A stretch of 64,000 nucleotides of DNA from Rhyacichthys aspro (GCA_036850595.1 CM072162.1:19521758-19585757), one strand, 5' to 3'; counted from the first letter of the stretch, positions 25,562 through 38,560 are shown. Program-made: numbers and translations. The notes: a model not told the origin generated them from the letters alone.

Positions 25562-27812
25562 CTAGCTCCAGTGGGCGGCGCTGTCCAGTGGCTGCATTGG
25601 GGCCAGTGAAAACACAGGTGTGGACAGGTTGCTCCGGAGCGTCCCGTACCAGTCTTCGTGCTGCAGCTGGGACGCAGACTGGGGGCCCACACCGGGACAG
25701 GGGCACTGGCCGACGGGGCCCGGGTGGCGAGGGTACGGCCCGGCCGGGAGCATGGGGGGCAGTCGGGGGAGGTGGGCCAGAGGCTGGGGGTAGTACTGAC
25801 GACCGATGCTCCCCGGCTGGACGTGGACGCCCCCCAGCAGCGCCCTGTGGCCCCCCATCACAGACAGGACCTTCTGAGACGCTCGCTCCTTCTTCCGCTG
25901 TTTGGCTCGTCTGTTCTGAAACCACACCTGAACCAGAATAAAACATGACGATAACAATGAGAGTGTTTGAGGATGAGGTTCAATGTGGAGGATAATATGT
26001 GTACTTTCTGTCAAAATGAAGTCTCAGGAACATCTGGTTTATAATTATACAACTGTCAAAACAAATTCTGGGATGATTTGCAGAATTGGCTACTCACAAA
26101 AAATGTGATACCTTTTTCAAAACAAAAGTGTAGAATACATGGTTAATAATTTGTCAATAATGGGTACATTTCTTATACATAAATGTAGATTTTTCCCCAA
26201 TTTTATTGCATTTCAAAATGAATTAAATGTTTTTTGTAAATCTCTTGAAAATTGAATGTAAAAATGCCCTAAGATAAATGGAACAATTGTCACTTTGTGT
26301 GGATGTGTGGATTAATGCCCCCTCTCCCATTGTTTTATTCTATTTTTTATTCTTTTTTATATTTTAAGTCATATATATTACATTTTAAGTATTTATTTAT
26401 TTAGTTTTATGTTATACTGCTTAGGCTTTACACATTTTTGTAGAATGTTGTTGCCATTTTGATTGTTACTCTGAAAAAAACATTAATAAAAATCGCCATA
26501 GGAAAATTTCAAATGAATGGAAATTTGGAAATGAATACCTACAAATCAAGGGGATTAAATTCAACGTTCATCATTTGTGAATTAAACACTAAAACCACCA
26601 GGATGAACCCTAAGCCATCGTTTTTTCCTGTTGCACCTGAATCCGAGCCTCGTTGAGTTTGGTGACCCGGGCCAGCTCCTCTCTGTAGTAAATGTCCGGA
26701 TACTGGTTCTGCCCAAAGGCCACCTCCAGCTGCTCCAGTTGTTTGTGGCTGAAGGTGGTGCGGTGGCGTCTCCGGGCAGGGGAGGGGTACACCCTGCCCC
26801 GTCGACCCAGCCCAGCAGACACGGAGGTCCCACACAGATGCCCCTTCCTCACAGAGTCTCCTATATCTGTTTTCAGGAGAGAGAAAACACAGATGCTTCT
26901 CAGGCCGATGTGTGGTACAACAAGTGTCCTGAACTGCTCTTCTCAAAAAGGAGGGATTACACCTTCAGCGAGTGTCCCTCTGCGAACGGGCAACCTGAGA
27001 GCTGCAGAGCTTTAGCTGCAAAGACCAACTCGTGAGAAAAAGACACCAGAAACGACCAGACTTAGCTGAGATTATCACCACAAAGTGACTAATCTGGAAA
27101 ATTGGTCGAGACACTGAGCAGCAGCACAAGAGCTCATCAAATTAATGGAATTCACTCTGCAGTTTTTAAATAACCACAAAGTGCAAGCGCAGTCTGTGGC
27201 AACACGTTTTATGGGATCTGTCTGTGGAATTTTACTGCTGCAAAATACAAGAGCCCGCCAAGTGTAATTAGTTTTAATAAAATAGCTGTTGCTGAAGCCG
27301 TGCAATTAGAAGCAGCACCAGTTTGTTTCTGACAGCTTCTATTTTGGTTTTGTTGAAGAGAGCATCCAGGAACAGTCCAAACTTCAGCAGTGCAACTTCG
27401 ATTTGTAAAGTTTGTCCCTTTGGTGCTCCTCAGTTTAGGAACCTACTTAATCAGGTCACAATTGAAGTTACATTTATGTTTGCAAACAGATGAGAAGGTT
27501 ACTTGAGCATAAAACTACAATTGGTTTATTTAAGGACCCAAATTGTCTCTGTTGCTATTGATTTAAGATTAATATTATGTAATTTAGTATATAAGGCAAC
27601 TAATTATAAAACACAAAATAAGAGCAGAATAGGCTCTGAAGTATTAAAGTATTAAAAAGGATTATGAGGAAATCTAAATTAAGTCCTATTATGTTCTTGT
27701 TTTTATTGTATTCCAAGGTTTTTCCCCACGTACCTGCAGTGGAGCTGACGGTGGCCATGTCCGAGTACAGGTCACAGTCCTGGTCCCGCTCTGCGTCCTT
27801 CACCTGAGCCAT
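25562..27812 (-). CDS. prop1: Homeobox protein prophet of Pit-1 (paired-like)
   Basis: PROP1 is a nuclear paired-like homeodomain factor needed to form the pituitary Pit-1 lineages (somatotropes, lactotropes, thyrotropes) and gonadotropes in vertebrates. Coding exons 27734-27812, 26637-26866 and 25562-25927 join in phase to 224 residues; human PROP1 is 226 with three exons and a similar homeodomain split. The homeodomain spans residues 58-117: RRRHRTTFSHKQLEQLEVAF begins it, YPDIYYREELARVTKLNEAR follows, and VWFQNRRAKQRKKER ends helix 3, with Gln at homeodomain position 50 and Trp at 48. The intron after IQ-103 cuts helix 3, a typical paired-like position. The C-terminal part is Pro/Gly-rich and keeps the EDWYGTL motif (194-200) that resembles the EDWYPTL of mammalian PROP1. 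The start was taken at MAQVKD; an in-frame ATG 33 codons upstream (27911) would add Gly/Trp-rich residues without family support. OTX or HESX are poorer matches. Confidence 0.94.
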
Positions 27813-28100
27813 CACTGCTGCTCTGCTCTCAGTCTGACCAGCACAGGTCGGGACACTCACCTGCCGCCCCTGTCCCCAGTCCCACCCACCGCTACACCTC
27901 CACTGTCCCACAGCCGGACCATGGCCAGACCCAGAGTATAATCAATTCTTAATCTTTTATCGTGTTTTTTTACTGCACACATATTTAGTTGTAAACACTC
28001 AGTGGCTGCAGAAAGTTACCCAGGACCATTTTGTTGCTCCATAAAACTATTTAATGACTAACAAACTAACAAATACAAATCGTCACATTTTGCTCTTTTT
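27813..28100 (-). promoter_or_regulatory. Proximal upstream region of prop1
   Basis: On the minus strand, about 115-140 bases before the prop1 ATG, there is AAGAATTGATTATACTC with a TATA-like core and a GATTA (bicoid/PITX/OTX-type) motif. Another GATTA lies at about 27950-27955. These are sequence matches only; the real start site is unknown. Confidence 0.3.
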
Positions 28101-31100
28101 AACAGTTTATGAGAGAGTGATTGTTAACATCTTGGTTGCCTTACATTTATTTAATAACTATTTACAGTACGACCTGCTCAGGTTTAATCACTATACTTAA
28201 TATACTTTTACTTAAGATATAAAGTGAAATGAGTTTTGTCAGCCTTTGATTTTAACCAATGGCTGATTCTAACACTGCATATTCACTACTCTCACTTGAT
28301 TTTCATTCCTCTTTTTGCACTATATTAATTTAATCAAGTAATAAAGTCATCCTGTACTATTTTATATTATTTTTGATTAATTTCCACAACAACACTGATG
28401 TGACTTAATGTAAAATCTTGCTTCAAATCAATGTCATCATTAGAAATGCAATAAAAATCAGGATAAATCAGGCAATACAACCTTGATATACTGATTAAAA
28501 AAGACTTTTTAGCTCAGACAGTGACAAATTTGGAAAAAGTGCAAGCAATAAAACAGACAAGAGGGCTTCATATTTTCTGCTGTCATTCTTTTTAAGCTCA
28601 TGATAAATATTATTCACAGTTTCTTTTCTTTTCCTGATACAACCGCTGTTACATCCAGCAGATGGCCCTATTGTTTAAAGCTACATTTCCCTCTGAACCA
28701 AATTAAAACCGGTCTGAGCAGCTCAAGGGGGGCTCCTCTAATGTGTGTCTATTTTGACACGGGGTCATCCACAAACGCAGGCCTCTGAGGTCAGCGTGGT
28801 GTTTCCTTTGACTGACACATCGCCTCGTTTGCTCCTTTAACTCGACTGAACTCGTGCTTGGCCTCCGTTGACCCCGGGGCCGCTATCAGCAGCTCCCACG
28901 ATGCTGCTAAACCCTCTCTGCATCGAGTTTAGCAGCATCTAACGACAACAGGGCAGCACTTCACGGATCACATAACGGGACAGCAGCTGGGCCTTTATCA
29001 GCCCAGACAGGACACTAACTCATCTCAAACCATACCTGTCATACAATGCTATTTAGGAGCTATCTCTTTGTGCGTGCTTTTGATTCTTGAAGAGAGAGTT
29101 CAGTTTTTATGAGCTGGGGTCCTATGAGGTTGTCACAGACAGCTGGGATAATATCTACAGTGGATAATAGGCCCTAATTACAGCACTTAAATACAGTTTA
29201 ATTATGGTGTTGTTGATCCGAACTGGGAATAAACTGAGACAACCATCCGCTGTAACTATTTTATTAATTTCCCCAAATAACCCCATTGAACCCACTTAAA
29301 AACAGAGTCAGGTAGCGATTTAAACCATGAAACAAAGGTAAACTATCACATTTACAATTCAGATTTAAAACAAATACAGTGCAGACAGAGTAGTGAAGGT
29401 TGTCTGGAAAAAGGACGCTCCTAAAGTGGATTTAAATATTGCCAGAGTCACAGTTTGTCAATTATTATCTTGAGGTTATGTCAGGTTTTTGCATTAATCT
29501 CTCTCTCTCTAAACACCTCTTCTTCATGAGTCCCAGAACAAGCAGAGGGTTCATTTAGGGCCCTTTATAGCTTCCTCCCATTATCTAAAAAGGTCTGGTA
29601 GGTGAACGGGTGACTTTAAATGACCCATAGAGAATAAATGTGAGAGTAAAGGACCAAAAGCAGTTGTGAGGTAGGCTCCACTCACCCACAACCAGCAAAG
29701 AAAGAGAATAAACAAGCTTTTCTCTTTATTTTAATGGTTAGAATCCTTGTCCATCCACATAAAAGGTCTGCATTGTCCCAAAATCCCAAACTGCAGCCTA
29801 TTGGAGCACTTTTTCTGCTATAGATTGCATTTGACTTGCTTAATACAGACTGATGAAGATTTTATGAGGTCAAACACTTAATAGGAACTCGTTTTATTAG
29901 TATCTAACATAATATATGGCATATAAAGGGCTCTGGTATTCTCCCCCATAGACCTACAATAGGCTCTGAGAGTTGCTTTTGAAACTACTGTGTTTCATTT
30001 GCAATTAAAGCACCCTAGAGTCTGGTACAGTACTTATTTCCACTCTCCACAAACTGAGAGATTCACTCTGATCTCGCAGCTTAGAGCCTCCTCTGACCCT
30101 GCTCTACCCCATTGACCTCAACAGCTGACAGTCCTCTCCATTCATCCCGGGACAGAGGTCTCTCTATCTTCAGTATTCCTCATCTTCACCATTGTGTTGC
30201 TTTCCAGGGAAGTCCACTTTGTCATTTCTGAGTCACCTATTTTTTACAAATGCTTTGCTTGAGGACTCACTTCCTGCCAAGGTCTAGATCCCCGTGAAGT
30301 CTCTGTTAACAATCGGTCTCGTCTTTGGTAAATTCATTGTTTCTTTTGACTCAGTTTGACTCACTTGAACATACCGGACCAAATTGGATCTTACGTAACT
30401 TTCTCATTCCCACTCTTGCTCTAATGCCGTTGAATAGACCCACACAATCATTACTTAACCATTCAAGCTAGCACAACCCAGAAGACTCTCAACTTGAACA
30501 TCCATCATTATTCCCCACAATATAATAAATAAAAAAAGTACAGCAAAGTTAAAAAAAAAAAGGCAGGAGTTTATAAGCTTTTGAAATATCTTACTGGATT
30601 TTCAGGATTTGAGAGTTTATAAAGAGGAAGGAAATGAGTATTGGGAAATTTAAAAACACAGAAACCTATACTCAAGCTAAATCAAAGTTATCAAATGTGC
30701 AAACTTAATCAGACACTCATTTTTCACTCATATTTCCAAAAGTGAACAATATTTCTTTCTTCTCTCTATTCCATTCTTTACTTCAAGGCACAATATGTCC
30801 TTTTTGGCAGCATCTTGGTTTGAACTTTGACCCCTTCTTCTTCCAGCCTGAGAGCCTCTTTGTGTAGAATCAAATAGTGTCACTTGATGTCACCTCCTTT
30901 GTTTGTAATATGTACGAGAGGTCAAGGGTCACTATGTACTGCCTGTAGTACATGTTTATTTGATGCTGTAGCAAACGTTTTGCATGTGCTCTGCTCGACT
31001 TAACTCTCAGTAATAAGTGGCATACTGTGTGTAATATGGACTACACTGTGTATGATGGATAGACTGAGCACCAAGGAGACTTGGCTTTGTATGGTTTCAG

Positions 31101-34100
31101 TTTATTGTGCTACTAAAGTGGAAATAGCCATTCTGTTGTCCCTATCCTGGAGCCTGTGCTAATTAGCCTCTACTGCTGCTGTTTTCTGCCTATCAGCCAC
31201 CGATGTTACTTCATTTTGTTAGTTCTTATATATCCTCAACCTTTATGCAAGATTGTGTTCAAATAAAAAACATCAATGTGCTTCTTCAGTCGTAGAAACA
31301 GTCATGGCTCCTTCCACTGGCATCTATGGAGCTTAAAATGTCTTTGTCTTGACTGGTGTGTTTCATTTTTCTCATCTGTATGTTACAAAATTGACAAAAT
31401 GCACCTGTAAACAGTCAAAGTAACGCTCAAACTGTCTCTGACACTGAGTATTGTGCGCAGCTGCAGTCAATGTTCACCACTTGGGTCATTCATAACAAAG
31501 CGTTCCTCAAGAAACCTGAAGGTGAACTTAGAAAACCCTGCATATGTTTCCCACGTGTCCCTTTATTTCAGAGCAGGTCCAGACACTAGAGAGATGCTTT
31601 TTTCTCAGTAGCGTGGGTGTACTCGACAGTAAAACATTGTGAGAAGCCCCTCTGCAGCAGGTTCATCTGTCAGGAGCCATTTGACTCCCACGAACCACTA
31701 AATCACAAGTTCAAACGGCGACTGGAGGTGCTTCGTAGAGATATGATCGACTCACGCTCCTGGGTTCGTTCCAGGAAATAGGAGCGGACATCAGGCGGTG
31801 AATGAAGGACCTGCTGCTGGCTCATCCTCGACACGTGAAATGTGTTTCTGAGATGATTTATGGCCTTCGTAGTTGAGCCTGTCGTCTCTAGATTCTTTGA
31901 GAAAGTCCCTCGCTTTGTCTTGGGCTCAGAACGAAGGAACATCTAATTTGATTTCTCGTGACACGTCGGCAGCGAGGGCCAAGTCGCTGCATTGTGTGAG
32001 AGTTTGTGTTTGTGTAAAAGGCTGCCAAGTCCTCCACAGATCCCTTATTCACAAGTTTCCTGTCCCAGAAAGTGACTCAGCCAAAGCCGTAGTCATTGAC
32101 TCAACAAAACGAAGCAGGTCTGTTTTTCATTCCTCTTTAGCAACTGCCAAAATCACAAATAACAGAAAAAGACTATTAGATACGGCATTCACCACTGGTT
32201 TGGACCTAATTATTGTTTCAGTGTTCACCAATATTATTCTAACAGAAGTACAGTCAAGATATACAGGTTGTGGACTGTTGCAAATTGAAATTACTTTTCT
32301 ATTGCAAGATTATGAAGCATAGGTATGAACTTATTTAACTCATATGATTTATTTGCACACACATCACATTAGAGTAGACAGCCATCAGACTAACTGCTAT
32401 ATGAGAAGACTGTACTATAAATATTCAGTCTTTGCTCGTACGACATGACATACCAGCTTCAAATTAAAGCCACAAGGTGTAATTCTGCAATGAATTAGTC
32501 GTTTGGCAGCAATAGAATAAATCACTGTTTGACAGAAGCTTAAGAGGTTTTGAAATATGTGCCATAAAAGTTATGTTGGAGTTTTTTATAGTTTTGTCTT
32601 TATGTAATTTTGTTGTAATTGTTTTTATATGTTTCTGTTTTTTGTTAGGTATTTGATTCGTAGCATTTATTTTTGAGTAATGGTTAATGCTTTTATGTTG
32701 GAGACTCTAAGAGCAGGTGTCACCTATATCTACAGGTGTGAGGGATTGGCCATTGGAGTTTAAGGTTGGACTAATTCTTGTCTTGGTTTGGTCCTGGTAA
32801 AGATCTCAGTTCATCAGTGATCAGGGAGTATTCTGGGTCCCAAAGATGACACCTGTTAAGAGCCACTGTACTGTATGTAGGTTGTATCAAAATAAAAGCC
32901 CCAGACTGTCAAGAAATTACTTAAAGCTGCACTTTTACAAACAGACAATTGTAAACTTTAGAGAAATTTAGAAAAAAATAACTGTTAAATGTTAGTAATT
33001 TTGAGCAACATATAATTTAGAAAAACATGTCACCCTCAAAGCATTTATGAGCCTTGCACCTCTTTATGAAGCATATTTCTGCAGAAATCCAACAAAGCTT
33101 CCTCTGATTTGTACTAGACATACTTTCCATTGCAACACAAGACAGAGACCTTCCCTTTTCTTCTTCCTGTAAGTTAATCTCTTTATCTTTCTATTATTAG
33201 TCCGGAGTCAGCGCCAGACGCCCAGCAGACTTCTGGAGGCATCTCTACTGTAGCAGTCATTGTGTAACTTCTGTGAATGTTGGACAGAGAAGTGCATATA
33301 TAAATTATATGTTTTAGTGCTTTCCCTAACATTACATTTCTTCACATATATTTCCACAAATATAATGTATCTATGTAAAACTTCCTGCTAAAGATAAATG
33401 CTAAAAGTAGAAGGCATTGTTTTAGTAGTTTGAGGCCTGCTAACTATATGTATAAATGTTTATGGGTGTATTCAGGCAAGAGCCAACCTAGTTGAGGTTA
33501 AGGTAAAACATAGGGTTTTCTGTGATAGAAAAAGTTGAAAAAAGGTACACAGGTGAATGACATAAATGATGGGTCAGGCGTAGAGTTGCATGAGGCTTTG
33601 GTTAAAAGTAAATGTGTTAGCGCTAGTATACACTGGCCCCTCTTGGATTGAGTTTGATCTCCAGGAGGTAGAACAAATGAACGTAAATAAAACGACACGC
33701 AACCAATGAGAGCTCAGCACCAACGAACGCAGGCAGTTTGAGAAACATACAGTGAGATATCAGAGAAACTAAGAATCACTTAAAGCCCGCCCCAATTTAG
33801 ATAAACAATTATGACTCATCACTGGGAGAGGTTCCAGACCCACTTCACTTCTCTAAGAAAGTGAAAGGGTCAGGCTGACTAGGCTGGGTCTAATGATGAG
33901 TGCACTTCTGAAGCTCAAAAAGAAAAACAAGTGCACTTTTCCGAAAGTGCTGAGTTTGTCATCTCTGGGCGGCTCTAGAAACAGAAAGTAATGGTTCCTG
34001 ATTTAAATGTTAATGATTCCCAGATAAACAAATTTGATGTGATAATGCACTATTGAAAAAGAATGAGTCAATGTTTTTCATTTTGTTTGACTGTATAATA

Positions 34101-34239
34101 TTACATTTAACACAATGCAGCTTCACGATTAAAGAAAGACTGTGGTTTCTTTTCAAAATAAAACAAAATAAAAAATAATAAAAAACATGCTTACATAACT
34201 ATTCTTTCATTTAAAAAAAAAAGTGATACATGTCTGACT
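28101..34239. other. Intergenic DNA upstream of prop1
   Basis: No gene can be supported. The interval is mixed AT-rich and moderate GC, with few recognisable repeats. It contains a perfect 13-bp hairpin at 28900-28939, an open patch on the minus strand near 31703-31942, and a fragment resembling the AAAGCCACAAGGTGTAATTC repeat type near 32465. The moderate-GC patch at 28720-29050 looks more constrained than its flanks and is a candidate prop1 regulatory region (inference). Confidence 0.5.
28900..28939. repeat. Perfect 13-bp inverted repeat (short hairpin)
   Basis: GATGCTGCTAAAC at 28900-28912 is exactly complementary to GTTTAGCAGCATC at 28927-28939, with a 14-base spacer. The stem does not extend outward, so it is shorter than a normal pre-miRNA. 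It lies about 1.1 kb upstream of the prop1 start codon. Confidence 0.85.
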
Positions 34240-34830
34240 AACAAGAGCACATCAACTCAACTGGGGTCTCACATGAAAATCCAGGATTTTACCACCGGGG
34301 GTAAAAGCTGAGAAATAACAAAAGTCACAGAAAACAAGCAAAAATGTGGTATGTCAAGTATTTTCAAATCTTCATATTGTACATAGTTTTGGGCTGGAAA
34401 CATCATTGTTGTGCGTCCCGGGGAACATTTAAACGGTTCACTTGGTTGGTGAGAAAACAGCCCAAAATACGGCCTGTGAGTGGCTGTGGCTGTGTCCATT
34501 ATGGCGGACACTTAGAGGAAATTCCTCCCTCCCTGTTTCCTGGGACTGAACTGGGAGTGACCTGGTTGGCAGACACACAGCCCCGATGGAAGGAATGTAA
34601 CTCAACTCCCCTCGCCTCACCCCGACCCCTCCTCCTGCTCCATCCATCTCTCCAGCAGCAGCAGCAGCAGCAGCAGCAGTGTCCCGGGCCAGCTGTGTGA
34701 GGGGCTGAGAGGATGGCTTTAATCTTACATCCAAATTCATAGAAGCCTCCATTTTTACCTCCGTGGGGATCCATTTCTGAGGAGTTGGATGACACCAGCG
34801 GCCATTTTAATAAAGATAGATTTCAGCTAA
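34240..34830. other. GC-rich open-frame patch, uncharacterised
   Basis: Both strands stay open here. The minus strand (34438-34752) could encode 104 residues with an eight-Ala run, beginning MEASMNLDVRLKPSSQPLTQ. The plus strand could encode a frame ending in nine Gln. A YY1-like ATTATGGCGGAC lies at 34498-34509 and its near-mirror AAAATGGCCGC starts at 34808 on the minus strand. I do not recognise either protein. It could be a promoter or exon of a non-coding RNA, or only a GC-rich enhancer. Confidence 0.3.
34653..34679 (+). repeat. (CAG)9 trinucleotide tract
   Basis: Nine uninterrupted CAG units, read CTG on the minus strand. It lies in the GC-rich patch described at 34240-34830. Confidence 0.95.
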
Positions 34831-37800
34831 GGCTTGGACTTCATTAATAGTGAGTCCACATTTCAATACAGACATTACAAAGAGCTGTTTCGTTCTTGGA
34901 TATCATAAGAACATGGGGTAAATTAGAGGTCACTGCATTTGTTATCACCAGTAAGGAGGTTTTTGAGAGACCAACCAAGGTCATATAAGCATAGTGTATG
35001 TGGTTTGCATTAAGATACATTTTACAAGTGTTATACGCAACACAATCAAAAGCACTTACCGGTAGTATATGCAATAACCAAAGGACAGCTGACCAAACGG
35101 TTGTTATTATTCATTATCAAGGGCATAAACCGTCTTCCTGAACAACTTTAACAATCTTAAACATTAGTTATAAGTCAGAGGTGAGCCTGCAGCAGGAGTG
35201 TAGTGACAGTAAAGCCCGAAAAAAGTATATGCACTCATCCTCCTTCAATAGTTTGTTGCTTTTTTGTAAAATTGTTGTTTTTGTTGATATTTTTTCACCT
35301 GATAATTGAGGATAACTGAAGAAAATATAAACTTTTTGGCTCATTTTTATTTTGTGATGTCTGATTTTAGATTTATGGAGACTTCATCAGGAGAAATGTG
35401 TTCTCAAAGTTAGAATAACTGCAAGCTTTCTGCAAAAACGACAACAAAAAAGCACTGTGGAACAAGTGCACTGTTTGCAGCTGTGGCTGAGGAGGGGGCT
35501 TCAAAGTTGGTGAGGCTTTGCAGACTGAACAAACTGATCAGGAAAACAAAAATCTGTTGGATTTGAACTGGACTGACAAGAGGCTGTAGAGGGAAGAGGG
35601 TGGTGGACTAAATCTGTTGCATCCCCAACAACATGTACGAGTAACATGAGTAATGACTGGCACAAGATCAGGGGAGGGTCCCCGGGTGCCCCCTGAGCGG
35701 CTGCCCGTTGCTCTGCTGATGGGAAAAATGCAGAGAATGAATTTCCTGAAAGGGTTAATTAGGACTAACTTAAACTTGAACAATCCCTTCCACCCAGTGT
35801 ATAATCTGAAGCTTTAAACAGAGCACTTCAGGAAGACTTTTGTGCCTTTTGGGATAAATAGAGTTATATATATTAATAGTCCATTTACCGGTATGTCATT
35901 TCCAGGTTTTCTGCATGAATGCATTTGCTTCAGGTGCAATATTCAGTCAGTATAAACTGCTTTGAACTATGCCCTTACACTACACATGTGTTTGCACTGA
36001 AATGAACATAAATAAATGACTCATGGGAAAACAGTGAGGTGGGTCACCATGTGTTGCACTGAACTTTATTATGTGTAACACACTGTGGCTGCACCTTTTT
36101 CATCTTTATTAAAGACTTTTCTACTTTGATTGCCACTTTCCACATGATTATGACCGATTTATTTTGTGTTACACTTGGAGAGTTAACAGCTACTAAGACG
36201 AATATAGCGTTCATCACATGACACTTCGGTCGTGGGCCTGTCTCTGACCACAGGCCCAGTTCGTCCTGTTCGAATGGGAACCACCGAGCCCACTGTGACT
36301 CAGCAGAGCCAGGGTTCGTGCCATGTGCCGCGCAGTACTCAATGTTCTCAGCTGACCTTTAATTCATCTTGGCCATCATATTACCCTGCGCCCGGGGAAT
36401 CTCATCTTTCAGGCTGTGCACACAAAGCCAAGAATGCCAAGTTTGAAGTGGACAGTTTGTTCTCTGCACTCTAAAAATGTCCCATTTTAGAGTTACAAAG
36501 CACAGTACTTACCTCAAATATCCTAAAAATGACCTACTTCTACAGGCCTTAAAATAATCTAAGAATAATAGCAGACTGTTTGATGCAGTTTTGAAGTCAG
36601 CACTGTTTCCCTTAACTGTAGCTAATTCTGGGAGCTTCTAATGGTGCAGTTCAGAAAAAGAGGCATTAAGGGTCTCCTATTAGTCTGTTCTGCTCTTCTT
36701 CTTCTTGGGATAAAAGGTTTGTCAGAGTCTTAAAGCTCAAAGCCACAGTCAAAAGGAGCTAGTTTATTTAAACTCCTGAAACAAACTTTCTCATATTCAG
36801 ATTTGGTGCATTTCAAAGTAAATGACTAAAGTGTTGGAGCTGGGTTGAGGCCCCATAAAGTCTGGTGTAAACTGTGTGATTTTTGGCCTGAATTTGACCT
36901 GATTTCTGGTCGTATATTTCTGAGTCTGGACAGTGCAGTGTAAGAGAAACTAAGTCTCTCACTAAAGAGAACAAACTTTGCAAAACTCGAGTCTCTATGA
37001 GAAAGATACTCAGTCGGAATCGGGCTTTTGAACAAACCAAAACAACAAGCATTCAGACGACAAACTGGAAACACAACCTGATAATCAATCTGAACTCTCA
37101 ATACACACTGGTTTTTAGAAAGAACTTAAAGAAACTGATCGATTAAAGGAGAAAGAATAAGCTATCACTACACCCTCATGTTTAATGTGTTTGGAAGACA
37201 GCTAAACCATTGGTGCTTCTGGATTTTAACAGCAAACAGGAAAGTCAGGTACTTTGTTCTGTTTCTCAAATGAAATAACCTTTAAGTGTCTAGTTTCGCC
37301 AATAATATTATAATTGTTTCATAGAGAACTCATCTGGAAACAGTGGTTGTGTCTCTTTCTCATCTTCAGACAAACCTCCATTGGCTTTGTGGGCCTACCC
37401 CGATCCTCCACGACCTCTGAACCTGCATTTCTTTGAGGTAAACACTTAATAATGATCACAGACACTGTTGCCCCACTGGTGTGATCTTATAAACAAATCA
37501 AAAACACATTCAGATCAATATGTCCTCAGTTTTCAGGATGCATTCACAGCTTACTTAAAGCCTGAGCACATTAGATCGGATCACTCTGTCCAGTCTTTGT
37601 GCCAGGTCTGAAGGGGGTCACAGACTGTGTGGCCTTCTCCACTGCCCCTCGAGAGGAAGTAACCACAGCAGCTAATGAGCTACACTTTGGTATAATTATC
37701 TTCTCAGTACATCTCAATCCACACCTCGGTTTCTTTCGTCATATTCTCTTCGTACAATTAACAGGCTCTGTATGTTCTCATTCAAATCTGAGCTATTGCT

Positions 37801-38425
37801 ATGAGTATCACTTCAAACCACTTATATCAGGTTCACATCTAAGGATAAATCGAAGCACTGACTGATTGAACGGATGCTTAGCTGTAGTTATAATTAGACG
37901 CCGGCGAAGACAGAACCCTGCTCCTCAACTTTACCTCAGTGTCACTGGGTTTGTGACAACCTTTCCAAGAGGTTGTGCAAATGGATGCATTTAATTTGAC
38001 ATAAAGCCCATAACGGAAAGATCTACCAAAGGCTGCCCCAGTCTGATGAACAGCTATGATTGGTCTGAGAGGATTTCTACCAAGTGGAACTGGCTTTGAA
38101 GTAAAGAAAGTGCGGGCCCATCTGCTGTAAATGGGACAATTTTGTGAAGTTAATTGGAATGGCTGTCAAAAGAAAGTTTAACTTGAATAAAGTTGGTTAA
38201 ACATATTTTTAAAGACTACAAAAGCTATTTCATCTTTACCAAAGGATAATAGAGACATTAACTGTAGAGCAGGGCCATAGACTGTAGAAAAGTAAATGTA
38301 ACATTACACTTAATAGCACTATGTTTTAATCATCAATGATTTTTGTTTTTTTTTACATTTTACTTTAGTGTGTTACACATTTTAATCAATTTTGACCCAA
38401 AAAAGCTATATTTATTCACATAGAC
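34831..38425. other. Intergenic DNA without recognised genes
   Basis: Mostly AT-rich, with a denser segment at 36230-36470. That segment includes a MAF/AP-1-type TGTGACTCAGCA motif and is open on the plus strand, but its translation resembles nothing I know. No clear transposon ends are seen. Confidence 0.45.
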
Positions 38426-38560
38426 CAGGGTTGTTAAACATGAGGCTCGTGGGCCAAAACTGGCCCCCAAAGGGTTCAATCAAGCCCAGCGAATTTAATC
38501 TACAATTACACAACTTTAGATCCTGAACCCCACAGTTTTACTACTACTACATACTAAATC
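38426..38560 (+). repeat. Degenerate hAT-like left end
   Basis: CAGGGTTGTTAAACATGAGG followed by CTCGTGGGCCAAAACTGGCC resembles the left terminus of a common vertebrate/fish non-autonomous element beginning CAGGGGTGTCAAAC. No matching right end is found nearby, so it is a fragment. Confidence 0.45.

Noticed and set aside
25543..25941. Plus-strand open frame of 132 codons over prop1 exon 3
   Set aside because: It is the antisense shadow of the GC-rich, proline-rich prop1 C-terminal exon; its Gly/Arg-rich translation has no family resemblance.
26631..27035. Plus-strand open frame of 134 codons over prop1 exon 2 and intron 1
   Set aside because: Antisense to the homeodomain exon, crosses a well-supported splice acceptor, and resembles nothing known.
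28900..28939. Hairpin as a microRNA precursor
   Set aside because: The stem is only 13 bp with no outward extension, too short for a normal pre-miRNA.
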